Part shown: positions 17,911 to 27,754 of the stretch, one piece after another
Numbering within the stretch: position 1 is the stretch's first letter
Layout of the letters: each line of letters starts with the position of its first letter
Assembly (NCBI GenBank): GCA_900547475.1
Contig: URGW01000017.1
Location: forward strand, 9,204-73,203
Direction of reading: 5' to 3'
From: an uncultured Clostridium sp.
Lineage (GTDB): Bacteria > Bacillota > Clostridia > Clostridiales > Clostridiaceae
Length of the DNA: 64,000 nucleotides
The notes under the pieces: generated by a model
The model's database searches: none
What the model was told of the DNA's origin: nothing
What the model saw: only the letters and a program-made list of their open reading frames with translations
Position numbers and translations under genes: made by a program

Positions 17911-18630
17911 ATGATAAGAACTATAATTTGGTTTATATGGTTTATATTTAGCTTGATAATTAGCATACCATTCATGTTTAGAGTTAAATACTTAATTAAG
18001 AAAAATAGAATTAAGGAAAGTGAAGATTTAATATATAAGTGCACTAACATATGGGCAAATTCACTACTAAAATTGGCTGGAGTTAAAGTTAATGTTCACG
18101 GAGTAGAAAACATTCCTAAGGATAAAACGGTATTATTTGTAGGTAATCACCAAGGTAACTTTGATATTCCAATATACATTACTCAAATTCCAAAAGTAAT
18201 AGGATTTATTTCAAAAATAGAAGTTGAAAAAATACCACTAGTAAGAACTTGGATGAGCTTTCTACACTGTGTTTTTATGGACAGAAGTAATCTTAGAAAA
18301 TCAGGTGAAGCAATAATAAAGGGCGTTAAAAATCTAAAAAATGGTCATTCAATTGTAATATTTCCTGAAGGAACTAGAAGTAAGGGTGGCCCAATAAAGG
18401 AATTTAAAGCTGGTAGTTTTAAGCTAGCTACTAAATCAAAATGTCCTATAGTACCAGTAACTATGGATGGCTCTTTTAAAGTAATGGAACATGGTAATGG
18501 CCCTTGGATTAAACCAGCTACTGTTAATCTTTATTTCCATCCAGCAATTGAAACTTCAAATTTAACTAAAGAAGAACAAGATATTTTACCTAAAACGGTT
18601 CAAAATATAATTGCTTCAAAAATTTCTTAA
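17911..18630 (+). CDS. plsC: 1-acyl-sn-glycerol-3-phosphate acyltransferase
   Basis: A 239-residue PlsC-type enzyme. One N-terminal membrane segment (about 4-24) is followed by the acyltransferase motifs NHQGNFD (NHx4D), the FMDRS block, FPEGTRS and PVTMDGS. It makes phosphatidic acid at the inner membrane face. The start is ATG 17911, 10 bases after GAGGAG; a TTG at 17893 includes the ribosome site and is rejected. A terminator hairpin follows at 18639-18671. Confidence 0.93.
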   Translation: MIRTIIWFIWFIFSLIISIPFMFRVKYLIKKNRIKESEDLIYKCTNIWANSLLKLAGVKVNVHGVENIPKDKTVLFVGNHQGNFDIPIYITQIPKVIGFISKIEVEKIPLVRTWMSFLHCVFMDRSNLRKSGEAIIKGVKNLKNGHSIVIFPEGTRSKGGPIKEFKAGSFKLATKSKCPIVPVTMDGSFKVMEHGNGPWIKPATVNLYFHPAIETSNLTKEEQDILPKTVQNIIASKIS

Positions 18631-18638
18631 TAAATTTT

Positions 18639-18671
18639 AAAAGGTGAGTTAAAAACTAGCTCACCTTTTTT
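18639..18671 (+). terminator. Terminator after plsC
   Basis: AAAGGTGAG pairs with CTCACCTTT around a short loop, followed by a T-run. Confidence 0.85.
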
Positions 18672-19066
18672 ATCTTATAATCATATAGACATATATTCCT
18701 CTGAAGGAGTTATTCTATTACAAAAAAATAGAGTACATAGGTAGACCTAACTTCCCACATACTCCATGACACAATAACACAATATTTAAAATTTAAGTAA
18801 TGACTATTTCCATTGCATATTTTGAACTATTTTTCGCTAATTGTCAATTATATTTTTAAGGTATTTTTATTTTTTTTAAAATTTACCTCATAAAAACATT
18901 TACATTTAGTCTTATTTCAAAAATAAACAAGTATTTCATATTTTACAATAAATACTTAGTGCATTAATTATGTTTTTGCTATATACTTAATAAAGTCGAT
19001 TAATTAGAATAATTATTTAAATAATTTGAAATAAATAAAAAATATATGAAAAAAAGAGGATACTAT
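18672..19066 (+). other. Long AT-rich leader region before the DEAD-box helicase gene
   Basis: About 395 bases with no gene. Cold-inducible helicase genes often have long 5' leaders, but I see no conserved cold-shock box. A short palindrome TAGGTagACCTA lies near 18738. Confidence 0.3.
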
Positions 19067-20677
19067 ATGACGAAATTAACATTTAATGATTTAGGCTTAA
19101 AGGAGAGTTTAGTAAAAGCTATAGATGATTTAGGCTTTACTACTCCATCTCCAATTCAAGCTGAAGCAATTCCAGTTGCCCTTTTAGGTAACGATATTAT
19201 AGGTCAAGCTCAAACTGGTACAGGAAAAACAGCTGCATTTGGTCTACCTATGATAAACAATTTAAAAATAAAAAATGCTATTGGCTCAATAATCTTAGCT
19301 CCAACAAGAGAATTAGCAATACAAGTTCACGATGAATTAGTAAAATTAACTAAGTACGAAAAATTAAACATCGTTGCTGTATATGGTGGAGCACCTATTC
19401 ATCTTCAAGCTAGAGATTTAAAAAGAGCTAACATAGTAGTTGGTACTCCAGGTAGAGTTTTAGACCATATAAGAAGAGGAAATTTACCTTTATCATCAGT
19501 AGAATTTTTAGTGTTAGACGAGGCTGACGAAATGCTAAACATGGGATTCATTGATGATATGGAAGAAATAATGAAGAGTATTCCAGAAGAAAGACAGACT
19601 TTATTATTCTCTGCAACAATGCCACCTCAAATCAAGAAACTATCAAAAAAATATTTAAAAGAAGATGCACAACATATAGTTATTGCTAGAAAAGAAATGA
19701 CTGGTTCTACAATAAAACAAAACTTCTTTGAAGTTAACGGTACTCAAAGATTAGAAGCTCTTTGTAGATTAATAGATTTTGATAATCCATCAGCAGGTAT
19801 CATCTTCTGCAGAACTAAAAAAGGCGTTGATGATTTAGTTGCTGCAATGCAAGCTAGAGGATACATGGTTGAAGGTATGCATGGAGATATGTCTCAAATT
19901 CAAAGAATGAAAACTCTTGCTAAATTCAAGAACGGTTCATTAAAATTCTTAGTTGCTACAGATGTTGCTGCTAGAGGAATTGACGTTGATGGTGTAACTC
20001 ACGTATTTAACTATGAGTTACCTCAAGATATTGAATCTTATGTTCACAGAATCGGTAGAACTGGTAGAGCAGGTAGAGAAGGTACTGCTTACAGTATAAT
20101 TACTCCGAAAGAATTTGGATTCCTTAGACAAATAAAAAATGTAACTAAAGGTAATATCGAAAAAAGAAATGTACCTACAGTTCAAGAAATATATAACGCT
20201 AAATTTAAATTAATGGCTAATGAAGTTGCATCAATAATAGAAGCTGAAGATTATTCAAAATTTGTAGATGTTGCTACTGAATTAACTGAAAATCATGATT
20301 CTGTTAAAGTAATTGCTTCATTACTTCAAAGTCAATTTAAAAATCAATTATCTTTTGATTATTCAAGTGATAAACTTGAAGCTCCTAAATCAAGCAAAGA
20401 AAATGATGTTAGATTATTCTTCTCTGCAGGTAGAAGAGATGGCTTAACTATTAAGACATTAATAAACTATATAAAGAATAATGCTAAGGTTGGGGCATCT
20501 CAAATAAGAGATATTGATATAATGGAAAACTTTGCATTTGTTAATGTAGACAATACAATTCACAAACAAGTTCTTGAAAAATGTACTGGTGGAAAGATTA
20601 ACAAGAGAAGAGTTAACGTTGAAGTTTCAACTAATAATAAGAAAAAAAGAAGTAATAACAGAAAAAAATCCAAGTAA
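19067..20677 (+). CDS. DEAD-box ATP-dependent RNA helicase with DbpA-type RNA-binding domain
   Basis: A 536-residue helicase. In order: Q motif (FTTPSPIQ), AQTGTGKT, PTRELA, DEAD, SAT, and HRIGRTGRAG, then a linker and a C-terminal DbpA/CsdA RNA-binding domain (VRLFFSAGRRDGLTIKTLI, about 440-510) and a Lys/Arg/Asn-rich tail. It probably remodels rRNA during ribosome assembly or at low temperature. The start is ATG 19067 after AGAGGA; an upstream ATG at 19046 is less likely. Whether it corresponds to DeaD, CshA or DbpA cannot be settled here. Confidence 0.93.
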   Translation: MTKLTFNDLGLKESLVKAIDDLGFTTPSPIQAEAIPVALLGNDIIGQAQTGTGKTAAFGLPMINNLKIKNAIGSIILAPTRELAIQVHDELVKLTKYEKLNIVAVYGGAPIHLQARDLKRANIVVGTPGRVLDHIRRGNLPLSSVEFLVLDEADEMLNMGFIDDMEEIMKSIPEERQTLLFSATMPPQIKKLSKKYLKEDAQHIVIARKEMTGSTIKQNFFEVNGTQRLEALCRLIDFDNPSAGIIFCRTKKGVDDLVAAMQARGYMVEGMHGDMSQIQRMKTLAKFKNGSLKFLVATDVAARGIDVDGVTHVFNYELPQDIESYVHRIGRTGRAGREGTAYSIITPKEFGFLRQIKNVTKGNIEKRNVPTVQEIYNAKFKLMANEVASIIEAEDYSKFVDVATELTENHDSVKVIASLLQSQFKNQLSFDYSSDKLEAPKSSKENDVRLFFSAGRRDGLTIKTLINYIKNNAKVGASQIRDIDIMENFAFVNVDNTIHKQVLEKCTGGKINKRRVNVEVSTNNKKKRSNNRKKSK

Positions 20678-20718
20678 AAAAAAGATAAGGAAGTAACTAC
20701 TTCCTTATCTTTTTTTTA
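20676..20718. terminator. Bidirectional terminator
   Basis: AAGATAAGGAAGTA paired with TACTTCCTTATCTT plus flanking A/T runs, between the helicase gene and the convergent small gene. Confidence 0.88.
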
Positions 20719-21002
20719 ACACCTTCAATTAAATATTCTAAATGACTTACATCAAAGTTTGATCTCTTTATCATCTTTAATCGTTCTTCTGCTCTTTTTA
20801 TAGCTTCTAAAGCCTCTGAAGAATCCTTTCCTTTAATAGCACTATTTGCATACTCTATTAGATAATCTACCTTTAATGCCATTTCTGCTAAGTCTTCTCT
20901 ATCTTCATTTACTAGTTCAATTAAAAGATCATATACTTTTGGTGATACCTTATTTCTAGAATCTCTTAATAAATTATTATTTCTACTAGTTATTTTAGCC
21001 AT
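20697..21002 (-). CDS. Small helical protein, unknown
   Basis: A 101-residue, highly charged, all-helical-looking protein with no membrane segment and no recognised motif. It has a basic N-terminus (KITSRNNNLLRDSRNK) and a basic C-terminus (GVKKKIRK), which would suit nucleic-acid contact, but that is speculation. A GGAGGTAAAG site precedes the ATG. It shares its terminator with the convergent helicase gene. Confidence 0.7.
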   Translation of the reverse strand: MAKITSRNNNLLRDSRNKVSPKVYDLLIELVNEDREDLAEMALKVDYLIEYANSAIKGKDSSEALEAIKRAEERLKMIKRSNFDVSHLEYLIEGVKKKIRK

Positions 21003-21061
21003 TACTTTACCTCCGAAAGTATTATATTTATTAGTTCATCTTATTATATTATAACTTATGC

Positions 21062-21952
21062 CTAATAAATATACTCAGAAAATATTGAGGCAAAGCTTTC
21101 TATCCCCATAGGATATATTCTAACCCTTTTTAATTGATATAAGCCATCACCTATAGAGCTTATTCCTCCTTGGGTAGTAGTCGCAGCCTTAATACCTAAT
21201 TCTTTTTCAATCTCAATAGTTTCATCATTATATTTCCCAACAGGATAACATAAATAACTCGCATCTGATCCTATATTATTTCTTAAGAAATCCTGCCCTC
21301 TTTTAATAGCATCGTAAGCATCTTCCCTAGATAACTTGTCTAATTCTAAATGATTAGCTGTATGATTTTGTATTGACATTCCAGCTGATTGCATTTCCTT
21401 TAACATGTCTGAAGACATATAATATCCATCATCTACTCCATCCGTTATAACAAAGAACGTAGCCTTTAACCCATGATTTTTTAATGTTGGAAAAGCACTA
21501 GTATAGTTATCAGAATAACCATCATCAAAGGTTATTACTACAGGCCTTTTAGGTACTTTTCCTGTTTCCATAGCTTCTAAGGCCTCATCTAAATTCATTG
21601 CAGTAAATTCATTTGCTTCTAGCCACGCCATTTGCTCTTCAAACATACTTGGTGGTACTAATAAATTATTATTAGGATCATCATCACTTATAGAATGATA
21701 CATAAGAATGGGGATTCTAACTTCTTCTGGTGCAATATTTATGTACTCAACTTCCTTTTCTTCTACTTTACTTTCTTCTTCCTTATTTTCTTCTTGAGTA
21801 TCTTCTTCCACATTTTCATTATTATTATCAGTTTGTTGTTCTTCATTTTTAGTTGTATCTAATTGCTTATTATTTTCTTCACTTTTTCCACAAGAAACAA
21901 TTCCAAAAATCATTAACAACATAAATGATATTATCAATAAAAATTTTTTCAT
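21062..21952 (-). CDS. Polysaccharide deacetylase lipoprotein
   Basis: A 296-residue lipoprotein: an N-terminal signal with lipobox GIVSC (C21), a Glu/Asn-rich linker (about 24-70), then a NodB domain with TFDDGYSD (catalytic Asp pair) and HTANHLELD (metal His pair). It is likely anchored outside and removes acetyl groups from peptidoglycan or another polysaccharide. The ESxxEEN-rich linker should span the wall. Substrate unknown. No partner gene is adjacent. Confidence 0.9.
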   Translation of the reverse strand: MKKFLLIISFMLLMIFGIVSCGKSEENNKQLDTTKNEEQQTDNNNENVEEDTQEENKEEESKVEEKEVEYINIAPEEVRIPILMYHSISDDDPNNNLLVPPSMFEEQMAWLEANEFTAMNLDEALEAMETGKVPKRPVVITFDDGYSDNYTSAFPTLKNHGLKATFFVITDGVDDGYYMSSDMLKEMQSAGMSIQNHTANHLELDKLSREDAYDAIKRGQDFLRNNIGSDASYLCYPVGKYNDETIEIEKELGIKAATTTQGGISSIGDGLYQLKRVRIYPMGIESFASIFSEYIY

Positions 21953-22551
21953 AATTTTTTCTCCTTATTTTTTATTTACAAAAATAATTTTAACTTAAAT
22001 AATTATTTTTGTAAATAAATTACTTTTTCTTTTGTTTGCAATATTTATTTTTGTAACCTTCATAAAGTATTGTTTTCAAAAACACATAAAAATATTTTCA
22101 TACTTTTTATTTGTTTACTTAATTGTTATAACTATTTAAAAAATATTATTATAGTATATTATTACCTATTATTTTATTGTTTTATTATTAATTATGGATA
22201 TAAATATTGTTTTATTAATTTTTATTCTATAATTGATTTTCTCTATCTTTCTTAAAAATATTTTTTATAATTCAAAATATTTTTAATTTTACAATAAAAG
22301 AAATATTTATTTTATTATATTTCTTTTTACTTTTTCTGGATTTTATTTTTAGAAATATTTTCTTTGAAACAGATGGAGTAAATATTTTTACAATTAATTA
22401 CATGTATAAATTATACTTTTATTCTAATAAAAGTATTTGATATTTTTTTGTAGTTTAATCTGTTTTTTTTATATATTTTGTATATTTTTTTCGTTTATTA
22501 ACACTTTTTTATATAATATAATTTCTATTGGATAGTTAATTTAAAGGTAAT
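21953..22551. other. Long AT-rich intergenic region
   Basis: About 600 bases of extreme AT content with long T-runs. I see no credible gene, repeat or RNA structure beyond the promoter region of the deacetylase gene. Confidence 0.4.
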
Positions 22552-22587
22552 AAAAAAATATCTAGCTTTTATACTAGATATTTTTTT
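22552..22587. terminator. Terminator hairpin
   Basis: AAAAAAATATCTAG paired with CTAGATATTTTTTT, a 14-bp perfect stem ending the small gene at 22601-22783. Confidence 0.85.
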
Positions 22588-22600
22588 AAATATTTATATT

Positions 22601-22783
22601 TTATTTATTTTCTTGTAGCAATTTATTTAATTTATTTTGAACTAACCATAATTTTTTTTGTTTTCTATTAAATGCAACCATTTTATTTTTATTATTTTTG
22701 CTTTCATCAAGAAGTTTAATATATTTTTCATCAGCTATTTTTAATGCATCTTCAATTACTAAAAGTTCCTCTTTAGTAAACAT
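22601..22783 (-). CDS. Small hypothetical protein
   Basis: A 60-residue charged protein, probably two helices, rich in Lys and Glu, with a good GGAGGTGA site before the ATG and a strong terminator behind it. No family recognised. Confidence 0.6.
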   Translation of the reverse strand: MFTKEELLVIEDALKIADEKYIKLLDESKNNKNKMVAFNRKQKKLWLVQNKLNKLLQENK

Positions 22784-22900
22784 AAATTATCACCTCCAAA
22801 CAATTAATTTGTACTAACTTATTATATCATAGATTACATTTAACTAAATTAAAAGTATTTTAAAGATATCAATAGTGAATAAAAATATTTTCCTCTTCAA

Positions 22901-22940
22901 TACAAAAGAGCTATTAATCCCTATTAATAGCTCCTTTGTA
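22901..22940. terminator. Terminator hairpin after yjdM
   Basis: GAGCTATTAAT paired with ATTAATAGCTC plus an outer TACAAA/TTTGTA. Confidence 0.75.
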
Positions 22941-22948
22941 TAGAATTA

Positions 22949-23290
22949 TTATATCTTCTTTACTACTGATGATTTTAACTTCATAGCTCCAAATCCATCA
23001 ATTTTACAATCTATATCATGACCATCTGTAACATCATATAATAAACGTATATTTTTAACTTTTGTTCCTTGTTTTAATGCTGATGATGCACCTTTTACTT
23101 TAAGATCTTTAATTATTGTAACTGTATCTCCATCGTTTAAAACATTTCCATTTGCATCTTTTATAACATTAGCTTCTTCTGCTGCTGCTTGGCTTGCTGC
23201 AGTCCACTCATGGCCACATTCTGGACATATTAAAAGGCTTCCGTCTTCATAAGTATATTCTGAATTACATTTTGGACAATTTGGTAACAT
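22949..23290 (-). CDS. yjdM: YjdM/PhnA family zinc-ribbon protein
   Basis: A 113-residue protein with an N-terminal zinc ribbon (CPKC at 5-8 and CPEC at 22-25) followed by the PhnA/YjdM domain (DANGNVLNDGDTVTIIKDLKVKG). The family was once called alkylphosphonate utilisation protein because of its position in E. coli, but its function is not established and it is not phosphonoacetate hydrolase. It stands alone with its own terminator. Confidence 0.9.
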   Translation of the reverse strand: MLPNCPKCNSEYTYEDGSLLICPECGHEWTAASQAAAEEANVIKDANGNVLNDGDTVTIIKDLKVKGASSALKQGTKVKNIRLLYDVTDGHDIDCKIDGFGAMKLKSSVVKKI

Positions 23291-23445
23291 AATTTCATTT
23301 CCTCCATTCGCTTTTTAATAAACAATACTTTTTACTTTCTGCATCATTTATACTATCATAGTCTAATAATATTTACAAACCTAGCGATAATGGCGCAATC
23401 ATAAACTTACCTTCATAAAAATATAATTTCATTTTAAATAATATA

Positions 23446-25104
23446 CTACTTTATTAAGTTTATAATCTCATCAATCTTTTTTGCCCCAAAATATATTTGT
23501 TCATCATTTACTATTATGGCTGGTACACTCATTACTTTAAATTTATCTTTTATTTCCTTAAAGTTTGAAATATCTATCATTTCAGCTTCTACCTTTTCAT
23601 TCCCTATAGCTATTCTTTGAGATGAAACTACTACATCAGGGCATAAATGACAAGATAATGATACACAAACTTTAATATTTATATCTTTGTCTATCTTCTT
23701 AATATTGTTTAAAGTTTCTTCTGATATTTGTTGTCCTGCACTTCCAAGGTTATATATAGCTAATATAAATGAATTTAATTCATGCCCCCCAGGAACTCCA
23801 TGGAACTTAACACCACTATATTTGTTATCACTATCTAATAATGCTACTACTGGATACTTATCTGCATGTATCTTATTTTCAACTTCTACATTTTCACCTT
23901 TATTATATACTTCAGCATTAACTCTCTCATCTAAATCTGCAATATCTAAAATTAAATCTCTTAACTCTATTGATTTGCTATTACTTTCATCTACTATAGA
24001 TACAAGCGTAACATTCTTTTCTAATCTAGCTAATACACCTTTTAATTGAGCTCTTAATCCATCGTTTAAAAGCTTACTTCTTTTTGATACATTATTTAAA
24101 TCAGAACTCTTAACTTCTTTTTTCTCTACTTTTTTAGATTCATATTCATCTTTAATTCCAAGCTTTTCTTTTAATTTAATAACATATCTCTCTGCAGATG
24201 TTGCTGCAATAGCACCATCTGACACTGCAGTTACTATTTGTCTTAATGCCTTTGGTCTTAAATCTCCTGCAACATATACACCTTGGATATTAGTCTCCAT
24301 ATTTTCATTTGTAACTATATACCCAAACTTATCAAGTTCTAAAATTCCTTTAAATAATTGACTTTGTGGTGCATATCCTACAAATACAAATATACCGAAA
24401 GAACCATCTTCCTTTTTAGCATGATACTCAAATGTTTCACCTGTTTTGTTATTAATAAACTTTGCATAGTTTATCATTTCAGTTCCGTTAGCTTCTAATA
24501 TTTCAGTATTAAATTTAACTTCAACTTTTGGATGTGCTAAAACTTTATCTGCTATTGATTTTGCACATGTAAACTCTGGTTCTCTAGCTATAACAGTAAC
24601 CTTAGTTGCAAATTTAGTTAAGAACATTGCTTCTTCAGCTGCTGCAAATCCAGCTCCAATAACAAAGACTTCTAATCCTTCGAAGAATTGTCCATCACAA
24701 GTTGAACAATAAGCTACTCCTCTACCTGTAAACTCATCTTCACCTTTAAACCCTAACTTTCTTGGTGAGGCTCCTGTAGCTATTACTACACTTCTTCCTT
24801 TTATTTCTCCTCTATCAGTTTTCAAAGTCTTTACATCACCTTCTAAACTTACTTCTAAAACTTCTGCAGACATAAAGTTTACTCCAAAATCTCCTGCTTG
24901 CTTTCTCATTTCTTCCATTAACTTTGGTCCATTACTATTTCTTGCACCAGGATAGTTTGAAATATCATAAGTCTTATTTACTTGTCCTCCAAACTCTGCC
25001 TTCTCTATAATTAACGTATTTAATTTTGCTCTACCTGCATATATTCCAGTTGAAAGCCCTGCTGGACCAGCACCAATTACTAATAAATCATATATTTTTT
25101 CCAT
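23446..25104 (-). CDS. AhpF-like peroxiredoxin reductase with permuted domain order
   Basis: A 552-residue flavoprotein. The N-terminal ~310 residues are a thioredoxin reductase (FAD motif GAGPAGLSTGIYAGRA, redox CSTC near 137-140, second dinucleotide site GAGFAAAEEA). The C-terminal ~210 residues are a tandem thioredoxin fold with CHLC. In classical AhpF the thioredoxin folds come first, so the order is swapped. This architecture is known as the AhpF homologue found beside AhpC in genomes lacking standard AhpF. It passes electrons from NAD(P)H to AhpC, encoded just upstream. Confidence 0.92.
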   Translation of the reverse strand: MEKIYDLLVIGAGPAGLSTGIYAGRAKLNTLIIEKAEFGGQVNKTYDISNYPGARNSNGPKLMEEMRKQAGDFGVNFMSAEVLEVSLEGDVKTLKTDRGEIKGRSVVIATGASPRKLGFKGEDEFTGRGVAYCSTCDGQFFEGLEVFVIGAGFAAAEEAMFLTKFATKVTVIAREPEFTCAKSIADKVLAHPKVEVKFNTEILEANGTEMINYAKFINNKTGETFEYHAKKEDGSFGIFVFVGYAPQSQLFKGILELDKFGYIVTNENMETNIQGVYVAGDLRPKALRQIVTAVSDGAIAATSAERYVIKLKEKLGIKDEYESKKVEKKEVKSSDLNNVSKRSKLLNDGLRAQLKGVLARLEKNVTLVSIVDESNSKSIELRDLILDIADLDERVNAEVYNKGENVEVENKIHADKYPVVALLDSDNKYSGVKFHGVPGGHELNSFILAIYNLGSAGQQISEETLNNIKKIDKDINIKVCVSLSCHLCPDVVVSSQRIAIGNEKVEAEMIDISNFKEIKDKFKVMSVPAIIVNDEQIYFGAKKIDEIINLIK

Positions 25105-25264
25105 ATTCTCTACCTCCTATTACTTTTTAAAATATTAATAAAGCTTTATACATATAAAATTTTATTAATATTTTAAATTAAATTTTTATTATGATAAGTG
25201 ATAAATAAACACACATAAAAATTACCACTTATCATAATATAACTATTAGTTATCTATAAATATT

Positions 25265-25306
25265 AAAGGCTACATCTAAACTTTTTTCAGTTTAGATAAA
25301 GCCTTA
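25265..25306 (-). terminator. Hairpin between ahpC and its reductase gene
   Basis: AAGGCT and ATCTAAAC pair with GTTTAGAT and AGCCTT. The T-run is weak, so it may only partly separate the two genes; they also have a 212-base gap. Confidence 0.5.
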
Positions 25307-25316
25307 ATATCAAATC

Positions 25317-25880
25317 TTATAGCTTACCAACTAAATCTAAGCTTGGTACTAATGTTTCTTCGCCTGGTTGCCATTTAGCTGGGCAAACTTGATCTCCATG
25401 TTCAGCTACGAATTGAGCTGCTTGAACTTTTCTTAATAATTCTTCTGCAGTTCTTCCAATTCCTAAATCATTAACTTCATAAGCTTTTATTTCCCCTTCT
25501 GGGTTAATTACGAATGATCCTCTTAAAGCTAAACCTTCTTCTTCAATCATAACTTCAAAATCTCTAGCTAATTTACCTGTTGGATCACCTAACATTGGGA
25601 ATTGAATTTTTGCAATTGTTTCTGAAGCATCCGCCCATGCTTTATGAACAAAGTGAGTATCTGTAGATACTGAATATACTTCACAACCTGCTTCTTTAAA
25701 CTTAGCATAGTTATCTGCTAAATCTCCTAATTCTGTTGGGCAAACAAATGTAAAGTCTGCTGGATAGAATACAAATACTGACCAATGTCCTTTGATTGAT
25801 TCTAATGTTACTTCCTTAAATTCTCCATTGTGATAAGCTTGAACTGTAAAATCTGAAACTTTTTTATTGATTAATGACAT
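25317..25880 (-). CDS. ahpC: Alkyl hydroperoxide reductase subunit C (peroxiredoxin)
   Basis: A 187-residue typical 2-Cys peroxiredoxin. The peroxidatic C47 is in FTFVCPTE and the resolving C166 in VCPAKW; Thr and Arg of the active site are present. It reduces hydrogen peroxide and organic peroxides in the cytosol and is recharged by the adjacent reductase. AGGAGGGG precedes the ATG. A PerR-like palindrome overlaps the promoter. Confidence 0.97.
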   Translation of the reverse strand: MSLINKKVSDFTVQAYHNGEFKEVTLESIKGHWSVFVFYPADFTFVCPTELGDLADNYAKFKEAGCEVYSVSTDTHFVHKAWADASETIAKIQFPMLGDPTGKLARDFEVMIEEEGLALRGSFVINPEGEIKAYEVNDLGIGRTAEELLRKVQAAQFVAEHGDQVCPAKWQPGEETLVPSLDLVGKL

Positions 25881-25941
25881 ATTAATCCCCTCCTGAAATT
25901 TATTTTCAATTGATATTTTTTATCAACTACTTCTTATAACT

Positions 25942-25971
25942 AATAATAATTATTATTTAATAATTTGTCAA
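25942..25971 (-). promoter_or_regulatory. ahpC promoter overlapped by a PerR-like palindrome
   Basis: On the minus strand a TTGACA (-35, 25966-25971) and TATTAT (-10, 25943-25948) are 17 bases apart. A 16-bp perfect palindrome, AATAATAATTATTATT (25942-25957), covers the -10 and part of the spacer. PerR operators are TTATAATNATTATAA-like, so peroxide-responsive repression is plausible, but no perR is in this window and the palindrome is pure A/T. Confidence 0.5.
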
Positions 25972-26382
25972 TGTATATTTTAAAAAAACTTTATTTATTT
26001 TCTAATATTTATATAATAAGTCATGATACATATAAAACTATAAATCTGAATTTTAAATGATTTCATAAACATCTTGACATAATTAAATAATTCTTTTCTT
26101 TGTTTTCGTAATATCCTACTTCTTGAACAATTTGTGTACATATGCTAAATTAGTATTTATTAGCAATAATTATATAACTTTATATTTTTTACAGAACTTT
26201 TTATAAGTTAAGAATAATATCGATCTTAAAGCAAATCTAATTATGCCCCAAATAATATGCTAATCTTATATTATTCATATAATTCTGCAAATAATGCCCC
26301 TACTTAATTTTTATATAAAATTAAATTTTATTTACTAAATATAAATTAAAAATATTTTCTATAACTTTTAGGAGGACTTTTA
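25972..26382. other. Intergenic region between ahpC and gltS
   Basis: About 410 AT-rich bases. A TTGACA at 26072-26077 on the plus strand could be a -35 for gltS, but the leader would be long. No RNA or gene recognised. Confidence 0.3.
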
Positions 26383-27606
26383 ATGACAATTCAATTTAAT
26401 ATGATTCAATCTATCGGATTAGCTGTAATTTTCCTTTTAGTTGGAAAATCAGTTAAAAACAATATTCCGCTATTTTCAAAATATGCTATTCCATCACCTG
26501 TAATTGGTGGGCTTATATTTTCAATTGTACATATGATTCTTAGACAAAGTAATATTGCTGTATTTGAATTTGATTCAACATTGCAAACATTTTTTCAAAC
26601 TATGTTTTTTTGTACTGTTGGATTTAATGCAAGTTTAAAAATGCTTAAAGTAGGTGGTAAAAAAATATTAATATTTCTACTTATAGCAACAGTCCTAGCT
26701 ACTCTTCAAAATGTATTAGCTGTTGGACTTGCTGAATTTATAGGAATTAATCCGCTTTTAGCACTACTTACGGCTTCACCATCCTTAACTGGTGGTCATG
26801 GTACATCAGCAGCTGTAGCCCCTAGCATTGAAGCTCTTGGATATCCTGAAGCTTTAACAGTAGCTTTAACTGCTGCAACATTTGGACTTATTTCTGGTTC
26901 TATTCTTGGTAGTCCTATGGCTAATCGATTAATAATTAAAAATAATTTAGTAAATAAGAAAAAAAATCAATTATCTAATGAACATGATTTTGATTTATCC
27001 ATTATAGACAATAAGAAAACTACACTAGATACTAATAAAATCAGTATGGCTTTCTTCCAAATACTAATAGCTATGGCTCTTGGAACTTATCTAACTGATG
27101 CTTTAAACTCATTTGTTGGAAAATGGTTTAATGGAGTAACTTTCCCAGCATATATAGGTGCAATGCTTATAGCTGCCGTTATAAGAAATATATCTGATAC
27201 TTCAACTATTTTTAAATCACCTTTAGAAGAAATAGAGGTAGTTGGAGAAGTGTCTTTAAATCTATTCCTTGGTATGGCACTTATAACATTAAAACTTTGG
27301 CATTTAGTAGATTTAGCAATTCCAATGTTAATTTTACTTTTAGCTCAATGTGTACTGATGTATTTTTATGGTATGTTTATATCATATAAATTAATGGGTA
27401 AAGATTATGATTCTGCTGTAATGGTGGCAGGTTTAACTGGATTTGCAATGGGATCTACATCAAATGCAATGGCTAACATGAATTCAGTTACGGAAAAATA
27501 TTTATACTCTAAAACTGCATTCTTTATAGTACCAATAGTAGGATCATTATTTATAGACTTTATAAATATAGGAATTATATATGGATTTATTGGTTTTCTT
27601 TCTTAG
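26383..27606 (+). CDS. gltS: Sodium/glutamate symporter
   Basis: A 407-residue membrane protein with about ten to twelve segments and an internal repeat. Signatures are PSPVIGGLIFS near 43, LTASPSLTGGHGTSAAVAPS near 131 and GLTGFAMGSTSNAMANM near 353, which are the re-entrant loop motifs of GltS. It imports glutamate with sodium. AGGAGG precedes the ATG. Confidence 0.94.
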   Translation: MTIQFNMIQSIGLAVIFLLVGKSVKNNIPLFSKYAIPSPVIGGLIFSIVHMILRQSNIAVFEFDSTLQTFFQTMFFCTVGFNASLKMLKVGGKKILIFLLIATVLATLQNVLAVGLAEFIGINPLLALLTASPSLTGGHGTSAAVAPSIEALGYPEALTVALTAATFGLISGSILGSPMANRLIIKNNLVNKKKNQLSNEHDFDLSIIDNKKTTLDTNKISMAFFQILIAMALGTYLTDALNSFVGKWFNGVTFPAYIGAMLIAAVIRNISDTSTIFKSPLEEIEVVGEVSLNLFLGMALITLKLWHLVDLAIPMLILLLAQCVLMYFYGMFISYKLMGKDYDSAVMVAGLTGFAMGSTSNAMANMNSVTEKYLYSKTAFFIVPIVGSLFIDFINIGIIYGFIGFLS

Positions 27607-27637
27607 AAATGTATAAAATTTAATATAAATAATTCAT

Positions 27638-27690
27638 AAAAAAGGAATGAGTCATGTAATTTAAAGTATTATATAACTCATTCCTTTTTT
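27638..27690 (+). terminator. Terminator after gltS
   Basis: A 15-bp perfect stem (27638-27652 with 27676-27690) ending in six T. Confidence 0.9.
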
Positions 27691-27714
27691 GTAAATTTAT
27701 AATAAAGCATCAAA

Positions 27715-27742
27715 AAAGGTTGTAGCTTAAACTACAACCTTT
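27715..27742. terminator. Terminator hairpin after the small zinc-ribbon gene
   Basis: AAAGGTTGTAG/CTACAACCTTT. Nearly the same hairpin recurs at 31238-31273, so the sequence is used twice in this window. Confidence 0.8.
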
Positions 27743-27754
27743 AACAATCTAAAA

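Noticed and set aside
22070..22255. Plus-strand ORF in the AT-rich gap
   Set aside because: No ribosome site and an extreme Tyr/Ile/Phe composition expected of random AT-rich DNA.
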